From assembly GCF_965279545.1 (NCBI RefSeq), contig NZ_OZ257250.1, positions 3,596,001-3,660,000 of the forward strand: a stretch of 64,000 bases of DNA. The letters run 5' to 3'. Shown here piece after piece: positions 32,634 through 41,200 of the stretch; the stretch's first letter is position 1, and each line of letters begins with the position of its first letter. The notes under the pieces are model-generated. The model did no database searches, had not been told where the DNA came from, and saw nothing but the letters and a program-made list of their open reading frames with translations. The position numbers and the translations under genes were made by a program. The stretch is from Methylibium sp965279545 (GTDB lineage Bacteria > Pseudomonadota > Gammaproteobacteria > Burkholderiales > Burkholderiaceae_C).

Positions 32634-33062
32634 TCAGACCACGCTCAGGCGCACCTCGATGTTGCCGCGCGTCGCGTTCGAGTACGGGCACACGCCGTGC
32701 GCCGCTTCGACCAGCGCCTCGGCGTCGGCCTTGGCCATGCCGGGGATGCTGATCGCCAGGTCGACTTCGATGCCGAAGCCCTGCGGGATCAGGCCGATGC
32801 CGACCTTGCCGGTCACGGTGGTGTCGGCCGGCAGCGTGGTCTTCTTCTGACCGGCGACGAACTTCATCGCGCCGAGGAAGCAGGCCGAATAGCCCGCGGC
32901 GAACAGCTGCTCGGGGTTGGTGCCCGGGCCGCCGCCGCCGCCGAGTTCCTTCGGGGTGGACAGCTGGATGTCGAGCACCTTGTCCGACGACACCGCGTGG
33001 CCTTCGCGGCCGCCGGTGGCGGTGGCCTGGGCGCGGTAGAGCACGTTCTCGATCTTGTTCAT
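32634..33062 (-). CDS. ohr: Organic hydroperoxide resistance protein Ohr
   Basis: 142 residues, full length. Both catalytic cysteines are present: Cys61 in AAGYSACFLGAMKFVA and Cys125 in AHGVCPYSNATRGN. Ohr is a thiol peroxidase that reduces organic and lipid hydroperoxides using lipoyl proteins. It lies 39 bp downstream of the ohrR regulator gene on the same strand and ends at a strong terminator, so ohrR-ohr form an operon. Confidence 0.96.
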   Translation of the reverse strand: MNKIENVLYRAQATATGGREGHAVSSDKVLDIQLSTPKELGGGGGPGTNPEQLFAAGYSACFLGAMKFVAGQKKTTLPADTTVTGKVGIGLIPQGFGIEVDLAISIPGMAKADAEALVEAAHGVCPYSNATRGNIEVRLSVV

Positions 33063-33101
33063 GGTCAGTCCTTTCGGGATCAGGTGGGGAGGGTGCGGCC
33101 C

Positions 33102-33650
33102 TCAGGCCGCGGCGGAAACTTCGGGTGCGCCCAGCACCGTGCGCAGGCGCTGCAGCGTCGTGGTCAGGGACGCGAGTTCGTCCGGTGCGCAACCGGTGGC
33201 ACCGGCCAGCGTCGCCGGGATGCCCAGCGCACGCCGGCGCAGCGTGCGACCGGCCGGTGTCAGCGTGACGACAACCCGGCGCTCGTCGGCGGCGGCGCGC
33301 TCGCGGGTCAGCAGCCCGGCGGCTTGCAGCCGCTTGAGCAGCGGCGTCAGCGTGCCGGAGTCGAGGAACAGGCGCTCGCCGAGCCGCGACACGCTCAGGC
33401 CGTCGCGCTCCCAGAGCGCGAGCATCACCAGGTACTGCGGATAGGTCAGCCCCAGCGCGTCGAGCACGGGCCGGTAGCGCCGGGTCATTGCCAGCGAGCT
33501 GGAGTGCAGCGCGAAGCACAGCTGCGCGTCGAGCGCCAGCGCCGCCCCGGGCACCCCGGCCGTCGGCCGAGCCCGGCGTGCCGGCACCCGGGCCGTGGCG
33601 CGCGGCGGCGCAGCGACGAGGGGCTTCGATGCGGTTTGCGGGCTTGCCAT
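33102..33650 (-). CDS. ohrR: Organic hydroperoxide sensor repressor OhrR (MarR family)
   Basis: 182 residues from the ATG at 33650. After an unusual Ala/Pro/Arg-rich extension of about 38 residues the OhrR fold begins: LDAQLCFALHSSSLAM with the redox-sensing Cys45, LGLTYPQYLVMLALWERDGL, the recognition region DSGTLTPLLKRLQAAGLL and RERAAADERRVVVTLT in the wing. It represses ohr until the cysteine is oxidised. AT-rich palindromes upstream are candidate operators. The extension is longer than in typical OhrR of about 150 residues. Confidence 0.93.
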   Translation of the reverse strand: MASPQTASKPLVAAPPRATARVPARRARPTAGVPGAALALDAQLCFALHSSSLAMTRRYRPVLDALGLTYPQYLVMLALWERDGLSVSRLGERLFLDSGTLTPLLKRLQAAGLLTRERAAADERRVVVTLTPAGRTLRRRALGIPATLAGATGCAPDELASLTTTLQRLRTVLGAPEVSAAA

Positions 33651-33980
33651 GCGCCGCACTTTAGCCTCGATCGCCCAATTAAATTGCACACAATGCAATT
33701 GCCATCAATTGGAAAAGGGAATTGCGGCGAAGGCGTTGCGCGGGCCGTTTGCACGTCCGATGCGGCGCTGCGTCATGGCCGATGCGCCGCGCAACTGATG
33801 CCCTGCAGCGACAGAACGGGCTGTGAGCCTGCAGCAATGCGCGTTTTCCATGGACAAACTGCTTCTCAATGCAGCACACGCGCAGTACCATTCGCGCCGC
33901 AGGGTCGCTGTGAGAATGAGAGCTCATGCGGCTATCGCCCGGGGCCCAGCACATCAACAACTTTTGATGGAGTGATTCAA
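33651..33980. other. Divergent intergenic region between ohrR and the SWIB gene
   Basis: 330 bp without a supported gene. Its left part holds the candidate OhrR operators and the ohrR promoter; its right part, including the AT-rich stretch about 33950-33970, should hold the promoter of the SWIB gene. Nothing else was recognised. Confidence 0.6.
33676..33699. promoter_or_regulatory. Candidate OhrR operator
   Basis: CAATTAAATTG (33676-33686) is a perfect palindrome and ATTGCA-N5-TGCAAT (33683-33699) overlaps it. OhrR operators are AT-rich inverted repeats of the TACAATT-AATTGTA type. It lies 26-49 bp upstream of the ohrR start in otherwise GC-rich DNA. Confidence 0.6.
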
Positions 33981-34346
33981 ATGGCAACTGCGAAAAAGGC
34001 CGCCGCCAAGAAGGCGCCGGCAAAGAAGGCCGCTCCGGCCAAGAAGGCGGCACCGGCGAAGAAGGCTCCTGCGAAGAAGGCCGCTCCGGCCAAGAAGCGC
34101 ACGCCGAACGCCGCCTTCATGAAGGCCCTGACGCCCAGCGCCGCGCTGGCCGCGATCGTCGGCGACAAGCCGCTGCCGCGCACCGATGTGACCAAGAAGA
34201 TCTGGGAATACATCAAGAAGCACAAGCTGCAGGACGCCGTGCAAAAGCGCGTGATCGTCGCCGACGCCAAGCTGAAGGAAGTCTTCGGCAAGGCCAAGGC
34301 CGACATGTTCGAGATGACCAAGCTCGTCAACAGCCACCTCAAGTGA
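33981..34346 (+). CDS. SWIB/MDM2-domain protein with histone H1-like lysine-rich tail
   Basis: 121 residues. The first 38 are an AAPAKKA-type Lys/Ala/Pro repeat like the tails of bacterial histone H1-like proteins. The rest is a SWIB domain: FMKALTPSAALAAIVGDKPL, RTDVTKKIWEYIKKHKLQD and ADAKLKEVFGKAKADMFEM. Such proteins occur in Chlamydia and many betaproteobacteria and are probably nucleoid-associated; the exact role is unknown. A strong terminator follows, so it is monocistronic. Confidence 0.92.
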   Translation: MATAKKAAAKKAPAKKAAPAKKAAPAKKAPAKKAAPAKKRTPNAAFMKALTPSAALAAIVGDKPLPRTDVTKKIWEYIKKHKLQDAVQKRVIVADAKLKEVFGKAKADMFEMTKLVNSHLK

Positions 34347-34372
34347 GCTGCCGGTCCCCGTGACCGCATCGC

Positions 34373-34398
34373 AAGCCCGGCTCCGGCCGGGCTTTTTT
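34373..34398 (+). terminator. Intrinsic terminator after the SWIB gene
   Basis: AAGCCCGG (34373-34380) pairs with CCGGGCTT (34387-34394) around a 6-nt loop; with the last two stem bases the T run is six long. It lies 26 bp after the stop. Confidence 0.93.
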
Positions 34399-34420
34399 GT
34401 GGGCGCGCAGCGTGGGCAGG

Positions 34421-34614
34421 TCCGCAGCCGGGGGCTCCATCAACTCGGCCGAGCGCCGGGCCGCTCCCAAGCCGGCCGAGACCCCCGCGGGGGGTGGCTG
34501 CGGTAAGTCCGCAGCCGGGGGCTCCATCAACTCGGCCGAGCGCCGGGCCGCTCCCAAGCCGGCCGAGACCCCCGCGGGGGGTGGCTGCGGTAAGTCCGCA
34601 GCCGGGGGCTCCAT
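34421..34614. repeat. 87-bp tandem repeat, two full units and a partial third
   Basis: Units start at 34421, 34508 and 34595 with TCCGCAGCCGGGGGCTCCAT. The first two 87-bp units are almost identical, and the third breaks off after 20 bases at the histidine kinase stop. Each contains strong inverted repeats (GACCCCCGCGGGGGG and GGCTGCGG/CCGCAGCC). It occupies the whole gap between the SWIB terminator and the kinase gene. Confidence 0.92.
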
Positions 34615-37431
34615 TCAATCCGGTGCGTCGAGCAGCGCGTCCAGCCCCGCCAGCACGCGGGCCACGTCGATCGGCTTGGTCCAGTAGTCGTCGAAGCCGG
34701 CGCGGCGCGCCGCGACGATCTGCTCGTTCATCGCGTCGGCCGACAGCGCGATGCAGCGCAGTTGCCGCGTCGACGGGTCGGCGCGCAGCGTCTGCACCAG
34801 CGCCAGGCCGTTGGTGTCGGGCAGGTTCATGTCGATCAGCATCAGGTGCGGTGCGATCTTGCGCGCCAGGCGCAGGCCGGTGGCGCCGTCGTCGGCAATG
34901 TGCAGCTGCCAGTTCGGTCGGGCGCGGAACACCTCCTGCAGCAGCACCTGGTTGAGCAGCTCGTCCTCGATGTAGACCACCTGCCGCAGCGCGCGACGAG
35001 GCAGCGGCGGTTCGTGCAGCAGAGCGCCGGGCTGGGTGGCGAGGTAGGCGTCACCGCTCGGCGCCTCGGCCTCGCAGAGCCGCAGCGTGAAGGTCGAGCC
35101 GGCCCCCGGCGCGCTGACGACGCCGATGCTGCCGCCCATCGCCTCGGCAAGCTGGCGCGCGATCACCAGGCCGAGGCCGCTGCCCTCGATGCGGTGTCGT
35201 TCGGCGCCGAGCCGGTCGAAAGGCTGGAACAGCCGCGCCTGCTGCTCGGCGCTCAGGCCGACGCCGCGGTCGCGCACGGCCACCGAGACCTGGCCGCCCT
35301 CGCGGCGCAGACTCACGAGCACCGGGCTGCTTTCGGTGCTGTACTTGATGGCGTTCGACAGCAGGTTCATCAGCACCTGCTCGATCGCGCGCTCGTCGCC
35401 GCGAACCCACAGGCCGCTGGGCGGCGGCGGCTCGATCGCGATGGTGCGTCCGCGCGCGAGCGGCTGCACCAGGCTCAGGCTGGCGTGCAGCGCGGCGTCG
35501 AGATCGACCGCCAGAGCGCGCACCGGCAGGTCGGCGCTTTCGATGCGGCTGAGCTCCAGCACGTCGTTGATCAGGTCGAGCAGGCGGCGCCCCGCGCGCT
35601 GCACACTGGCGAGCCGCTGGGCCTGGGGCGCGGCGAGCGGATGCTCCTCGTCCAGCGCCATCAGCTGGGTGAAGCCGAGGATGCCGTTCAGCGGCGTGCG
35701 CAGCTCGTGGCTCACCCGCGAGAGAAACTCGTTCTTCGCCCGGCTCGAGCGCTCGGCCTCCTGCATGCCACGCGACATCTCGTCGGCGAGCTGTTGCTCG
35801 TGCACATCGCGGCAGGTGCCGATGGCGCCGATCGCTGCGCCGGCCTGGTCGCGCGTGGCGCGCACCACGAACTCGAGCCAGCGCATGCTGCCGTCGGGCC
35901 GCCGAATGCGGTAGCGGCCCTCGAACGGCACCTCGCCGGCCAGCGCCTGGCCGATGCCGGCCACCACGGCATCGCGGTCGGCCGGGTCGATCTGTGCCAC
36001 CCAGTCGTCGAGCGTCAGGCGGCCGTGCGGGTACTCGAAGCCGTGGTTGATGCAGGCGCGACGGTCGAGGCTCAGCAGGCCGTCGGCCAGCGTGAACTCC
36101 GCGATGCCGATGCGCGCCGCGTTGGCGGCGATCTGCCAACGGTCCTCGTGCGCGCGCAGCGCTTCCTCGATCGCCTTGCGTCCGGTCACGTCGGCGGTGA
36201 AGCCGTGCCACAGCGTTCCGCCGTCGCTCAGGCGCGTCGGTGCGGCGCGCATCTCGAACCAGCGCAGCGAGCCGTCGGGCAGGGCCATGCGAAAGCTGTG
36301 CTCCAGCCGCGTCAGCCGGGCCGCGCCCTCGGCCAGGGCCTTGCCAAGCGCGGCCAGGTCCGGCGGGTGGACCTGGCGGAAGAACATCAGCGCATCGGCC
36401 TGCAGCGCCGCGGCCGGCATGCCGAGAACGCGCTGTGCGCCGTCGCTGACGAAGGGGTAGCCGGCGCGGCCGTCCGGGTGCTCTTCGAAGGTGAACAGCA
36501 TGCCCGGCACCTGGGCGGCCAGTTCGCGCAGCGTGACCTCGCCGTGCCGCGCCTCGGTGGCCGAAGCCAGCGAGGCCGTGACGTCGCGCACCGTGCCCCG
36601 GTAGCCTTCGAAGTGGCCCGCGGCATCGAACACCGGCACCGCGCTGCGCGACAGGTACAGCAGCCCGCGCGGCGTGCGCTTGGTGGTGATCACGCGTGCG
36701 AAGGGCTCCTGCCGGTCGAGCAGCGCCCGGTAGTACTGGGCCGGCACCCGCGGGCTGCCGGCCGTGTCGAGCAGCTGGGCATCGGTGATCGGCTCGCCGA
36801 GCTGCTGGTTCGGGTCGAGGCCCGTCATCGGCTGGTAGGCATCGGAGAGCCAGCGGTAGCGGTGCCGGGCGTCGCTCTCCCACATCCAGTCGCCGCCGGC
36901 GCGGGCGAAATCGAACAGCCGCTCGCGCAGGCGCGAGGCTTCGCGCAGCCGCTGCCGCGACTGCAGCAGTTCGACCGCTGCACGGCCCAGCTGCTGCAGC
37001 GCGTCGCGGTCGGACGCGCTCAAGGTGCGCGGCTGCCGGTCGAACACGCACAGCGTGCCCACGGCCAGGCCGTCGATCGAGAGCGGCTGCCCGGCGTAGA
37101 AGCGCACGCGCGGCCCGTCGGTGACGAGCGTGCTGTCGCGAAAACGCGGGTCGCGGGCCAGGTCCGGCACCTCGAACAGGCCGTCGCCGAGGATCGCGTG
37201 CGAGCAGAAGGCCTGTCCGCGGGGGATCTGCGTCAGATCGAAGCCGCTGCGCGACAGGAACCACTGCACGTCCTCGTCGATCAGCGTGATCGCGGCCATC
37301 GGGGTGCCGGTGAGCCGCGCAGCGCAGGCGCTCAGGGCATCGAGGCCGGCACCGGCCGGTGCGTCGAGCACACCGAGTTCGCGCAGCACGGCCAGGCGCT
37401 GCGCCTCTCGGGGGTGGAAGGGGATGGACAT
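34615..37431 (-). CDS. Hybrid sensor histidine kinase/response regulator with GAF and PAS domains
   Basis: 938 residues from the ATG at 37431; a 61-residue upstream extension looks like non-coding sequence. No membrane helix. Order: GAF-like sensor (about 20-160, DEDVQWFLSRSGFDLTQIPR and RFYAGQPLSIDGLAVGTLCV), three PAS/PAC units (about 170-550), HisKA with SRVSHELRTPLNGILGFTQL (His near 574), HATPase with LLSNAIKYS and GSGLGLVIARQL, and a C-terminal receiver with LMLIDMNLPDTNGLAL (Asp near 866) and YWTKPID. A cytoplasmic multi-signal sensor; its output is unknown because no effector domain is attached. Confidence 0.9.
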   Translation of the reverse strand: MSIPFHPREAQRLAVLRELGVLDAPAGAGLDALSACAARLTGTPMAAITLIDEDVQWFLSRSGFDLTQIPRGQAFCSHAILGDGLFEVPDLARDPRFRDSTLVTDGPRVRFYAGQPLSIDGLAVGTLCVFDRQPRTLSASDRDALQQLGRAAVELLQSRQRLREASRLRERLFDFARAGGDWMWESDARHRYRWLSDAYQPMTGLDPNQQLGEPITDAQLLDTAGSPRVPAQYYRALLDRQEPFARVITTKRTPRGLLYLSRSAVPVFDAAGHFEGYRGTVRDVTASLASATEARHGEVTLRELAAQVPGMLFTFEEHPDGRAGYPFVSDGAQRVLGMPAAALQADALMFFRQVHPPDLAALGKALAEGAARLTRLEHSFRMALPDGSLRWFEMRAAPTRLSDGGTLWHGFTADVTGRKAIEEALRAHEDRWQIAANAARIGIAEFTLADGLLSLDRRACINHGFEYPHGRLTLDDWVAQIDPADRDAVVAGIGQALAGEVPFEGRYRIRRPDGSMRWLEFVVRATRDQAGAAIGAIGTCRDVHEQQLADEMSRGMQEAERSSRAKNEFLSRVSHELRTPLNGILGFTQLMALDEEHPLAAPQAQRLASVQRAGRRLLDLINDVLELSRIESADLPVRALAVDLDAALHASLSLVQPLARGRTIAIEPPPPSGLWVRGDERAIEQVLMNLLSNAIKYSTESSPVLVSLRREGGQVSVAVRDRGVGLSAEQQARLFQPFDRLGAERHRIEGSGLGLVIARQLAEAMGGSIGVVSAPGAGSTFTLRLCEAEAPSGDAYLATQPGALLHEPPLPRRALRQVVYIEDELLNQVLLQEVFRARPNWQLHIADDGATGLRLARKIAPHLMLIDMNLPDTNGLALVQTLRADPSTRQLRCIALSADAMNEQIVAARRAGFDDYWTKPIDVARVLAGLDALLDAPD

Positions 37432-37510
37432 GATGTCGCTGCGGACGGGCGTGCGTATTGTGGCGTCGTCGCCGGCCGTGCCGCGCGTCGGGCCGCCATC
37501 GCGCGCCGGT

Positions 37511-38116
37511 TCAAGCGGCTCCGAGCCGGCGTTCCAGGAAGTCGAGCCGGTCCTGGCCCCAGAAGATCTCGCCCTGGACCACGTAGCTCGGCGCGCCGAA
37601 CACGCCGGCCTCAACCGCGGCCTGCGAGTCGGCCTCGTAGCGCTCCTGCACCGCCTGCGAGTGCGCGGCTTCGAGCCGCGCGGCCGGCAACTCGCGCTCG
37701 GCCAGCAGCGTCGCGAGCACCGCCTCGTCGGCGATGTTGCGGTCCTGCACCCAGACGGCCCGCAGGATGCTGTCGGCCAGGGCCATCGCTGCGTCGGTGC
37801 CGTCGTGCAGGTCCACGGCGATGATCAGCCGCGCGGCGTCATCGCCGTGGACCGGGAAGTACTTCGGCTCCAGGTTCAAAGGGGCATGCAGCCACTCGCT
37901 GAAGCGTTTCAGCTCCACCAGCCGGTAGGCCTGGCGCTGCGGCGCGCGCTTGCCCAGCGGCAGCCCGCCCGACACCGGAAACACCTTGCCGCCCAGGTCG
38001 ACCGGCAGCACGCGGATCGTCGCGCCGGCCTTGCGGGCGATGTCCCAGAAGCGCAGGTGGCCGAGGTAGGTGTAGGGCGACTGCGGTGCCAGGTAGTAGT
38101 CGATGGTCAGGCCCAT
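37511..38116 (-). CDS. DsbA-family isomerase (2-hydroxychromene-2-carboxylate isomerase-like)
   Basis: 201 residues from the ATG at 38116. MGLTIDYYLAPQSPYTYLGH is the family start, with Ser in place of the catalytic Cys found in DsbA oxidoreductases, as in kappa-class GST-like isomerases. Later GVFGAPSYVVQGEIFWGQDR is the cis-proline loop and glutathione-binding region. Some relatives act in naphthalene breakdown, but no other aromatic-degradation genes are here, so the substrate is open. Confidence 0.87.
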   Translation of the reverse strand: MGLTIDYYLAPQSPYTYLGHLRFWDIARKAGATIRVLPVDLGGKVFPVSGGLPLGKRAPQRQAYRLVELKRFSEWLHAPLNLEPKYFPVHGDDAARLIIAVDLHDGTDAAMALADSILRAVWVQDRNIADEAVLATLLAERELPAARLEAAHSQAVQERYEADSQAAVEAGVFGAPSYVVQGEIFWGQDRLDFLERRLGAA

Positions 38117-38286
38117 GGTGTCTGCGCTCCGGTCTCGTTGTGCGCCGAGTCTAGAGCGGGCATGCGCCGCGCCGCGGGCCGGTGCGCGAGCAACCCCTCG
38201 GCCCGCTGAGCGGCGGCCCGGTCGCCCGCGAGCGGGCCGTGGGCTGCGGCGCGGTGCGACGGTCGGCGAGCCGTCGGTGCCGGCTG

Positions 38287-41200
38287 TCAGTGCGAGCCGT
38301 TGCTGCGTGCGGCCAGCCGCGCGAGCGCCTCGCCGGTGAGCACCGGCAAGGCCTGCCGCAGGTCCTCCCAGGGGTGCGGTCCGGGCAGGTGCAGCAGCGC
38401 ATGAGACAGGTTGCCGGCCAGCAGGAAGCGGTGCTGCAGGCTCTCGAGCTGGATCGGCGAGGGCCAGCGCACCAGCGCCCGGTCCAGCAGGTCGAGCGCG
38501 AGGCCGAGGTCGTCGAGCGGGTAGCTGTCGTCCTGCAGATGGGCGAGCAGCGTGCGCGCGACCAGCAGCTCCAGCTTGGTCGTCTGGTGCCAGAAGCTCG
38601 CCAGGTCGTCCAGCGCCGCCAGCTCGTCGAGCAGTGCGCGGGCCTCGGCCAGCCACAGCGCGACCGGGCCCAGCGCGAGCTCGCCGTCGCGCGGCGGGCC
38701 CTCCTCGGCCAGCGCCGCCTCGGCGACACCGAGCTCGCGCTGCGCGAGCGCGGCCAGCGCCGCCGCGAGCAGCGCGTTCGACAGCGCGTAGGCGCGCCGG
38801 TCGGCGCTGTCCTTGAAATGGCGCTTGCTGCGGTAGGCGCTCGCGAAGCGCCGCGCTGCCTCGGCCAGCGCGCCGGCCACCGCGCCGAGCGCCTTGTCCT
38901 CGTCGAGCAGCCGCGCGGCCTGGCGCAGCACGAAGCCGCCGCGCAGGCACTGGCGCTCGGAGGCCGCCGAGGTCGGTGCCACGTCCTGGTCGCCGAGCGG
39001 CCAGCGGCCGAGCGTGTCGTTCGACACGTCGTCGAGCCGGTCGAGCAGGCGCTCCGCGGCTCCCTGCGCATCGGGCGATGCCGAACGCGACAGCGAATTC
39101 ACCAGCAGCTCGAGCTGGCCGATCTGCACCTGCGAATAGGCGCTGCGCGCGCCCAGCTGCAGCGCGCGCGCCGCGCTGTCGTGGTCGCCCAGCTCACGGT
39201 AGGCGCAGCCCAGCGCCGAGCGCACCCGCGAGTCGGTCAGCCAGGCGCAGCGTGCGTCGTCCGCTTCGAGCGTGGCGAGCAGCTTGTCGATCTGGCCCAG
39301 CACCGCCGCCGGGGGCTTGTCGCCGGCCACCGCCACGACCTGCACGATGCGGTCGGCCAGCTCGTGTGCGCTCATGCAGCCGTCGGCGTCGCGCAGCAGC
39401 GAGGTGCCGGCGGCAGCGCCGCCGGAGCGGGCCGGCGCGCGCAGCCGCCATTGCGGGTCGCCATAGCATTGGTAGGCGCCCCAGGTGTTGTTTTGCGCGC
39501 CGCTTTCAGCATGCACCGCCTCGCGCGCAACGCGCACCGCCTCGCCGAACGGGTCGCCGTCGAGCAGCCCGCGGTAGAGCGTCCGTGCGAACAGCAGCGC
39601 CGCCGCGTCGTCGACCTGCCAGCCCGCCGCGACCACGGCCTTCGAGCCCATCTTGATGAACTGCAGCGCCAGGCTGGCAGCCAGGATCGGGTGCTTGCGC
39701 GGGTCCGGACCCGGGTTCGTCAGGCCCTCGCTGTCGCGGCCCGAGTAGCAGCAGTTGATGAACACGAACTCCGGCGCCGGGCTCATCTGCTCGACATCGG
39801 CCGCGGTCAGGACCTCCTGGTTGCTCAGCACCATGCCGGTCTTGCGGATCTCGCGCGCGTCCAGGCCGCTGCCCAGCGTGCGCACCCACTGGTCGACGAC
39901 GCCGTGGCCGCACAGGTGCAGCAGCCGGTAGGGCTTCTCGAGCAGCGCGATGCGCACCTGGTCGAAGCTGACCGCGGGGCCGATCAGCGCTGCCGGCAGC
40001 CACTCGCGGTGGTCGTGCTGCAGCAGCTCGTTGACGGCCTGGGCCTCGGCCTGCGCGCCGTCGAGCGTGCTGAACTGCAGCGCTGCGCCCTGAGCGTCCT
40101 GCCACTTGGCCGTGCTCGGTGCGCCGACGATCAGCGCGTCGTAGCCGCCGATGGCCTGCGGCAGCAGTCGGCGGAACTCCTTGGTGACGCGCTGTCGCAC
40201 CAGGCCGGCGTGCACGACGAAGGGCCGTGGCGTTTCACCATCGGCCGCACTGGACAGCGGCGGGCTCAGCAGCTCCCAGGGGTAGCGCGCCGATTCGTCG
40301 TCGACCACCAGCACCGTGTTGTCGAGGTTCGCCAGCCGCTCCTTCAGGTCGTAGGGCAGCAGCATCTGGAACAGCACGCCGCCGAAGCGCGGATCGGTCG
40401 GGCTGGCGATGCGGTCGGCGGCGGTGGTCTGGTGGTCGCTGACGCGGTCGATGAAGCGGCGCAGGCTGGCGACGTCGGAGTAGACCTGGGTCGATTCGAC
40501 GCGCGCGCGCTCGCCGATCAGCGCGAACTTCAGGCCGCCCAGCGCATCGTGCTCGATGATCAGGCGCTGCCACACCGAGCCGGTGGCGCGCGGCCGGTAG
40601 CCGCGGATGCCGCCCTCGCGCACCTCCAGCACCGGGTGGTCCCAGCGCAGCCGCTCGCGCCACTCGTCGCGCGCCAGCAGGCGCTTGAGCTCGTAGGCGG
40701 CGTCGAGCGCGATGTGCTCGTCGATCTCGATCACCTCGACCTCGCGGATGCGCACCGGCTGGGTCTGGCCGGGCAGCTGCAGCAGCAGCTGGGCCGCGCG
40801 CCAGACGCCGTACAGCAGGCCGGCCAGGCTGTCGCGCGCGGTGACGGCCTGCACGTGGGTGCCGACCAGCACCGTGGACAGCCGCAGGTCGACCGGCTCG
40901 CTGCCGGCGGGCGAATAGGGGTCGCGGTGCACATGCTCGAACGCGAAGCGCAGCACGCCGCGCGTCACCGTTTCCGACAGCAGGCCGGGCGTCAACTCAC
41001 CGACCGAGCCCAGGCCGAGCATCAAGGCCCCCGGGTAGGCGGGCGGCTTTGCGGTGTGGTTGTTGGGCCGCAGGTAGTGGCCGGTGCGGCTGGCACCGAC
41101 GAAGAGCTTGAGGTCGAGCACCTGCTGCAGCTGCCCGCCGAGCTTCTCGTCGACCCGCTTCGCCGCGCCGAACACTCCGTCGTTCTCGTAGTGGCCGACC

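Noticed and set aside
34421..34614. Tandem repeats as a possible CRISPR array
   Set aside because: The 87-bp units adjoin directly without variable spacers, and no cas gene is present.
34762..37824. Plus-strand open frame of about 1,020 residues opposite the hybrid kinase
   Set aside because: Low-complexity antisense frame; the kinase on the minus strand has complete HisKA, ATPase and receiver motifs.
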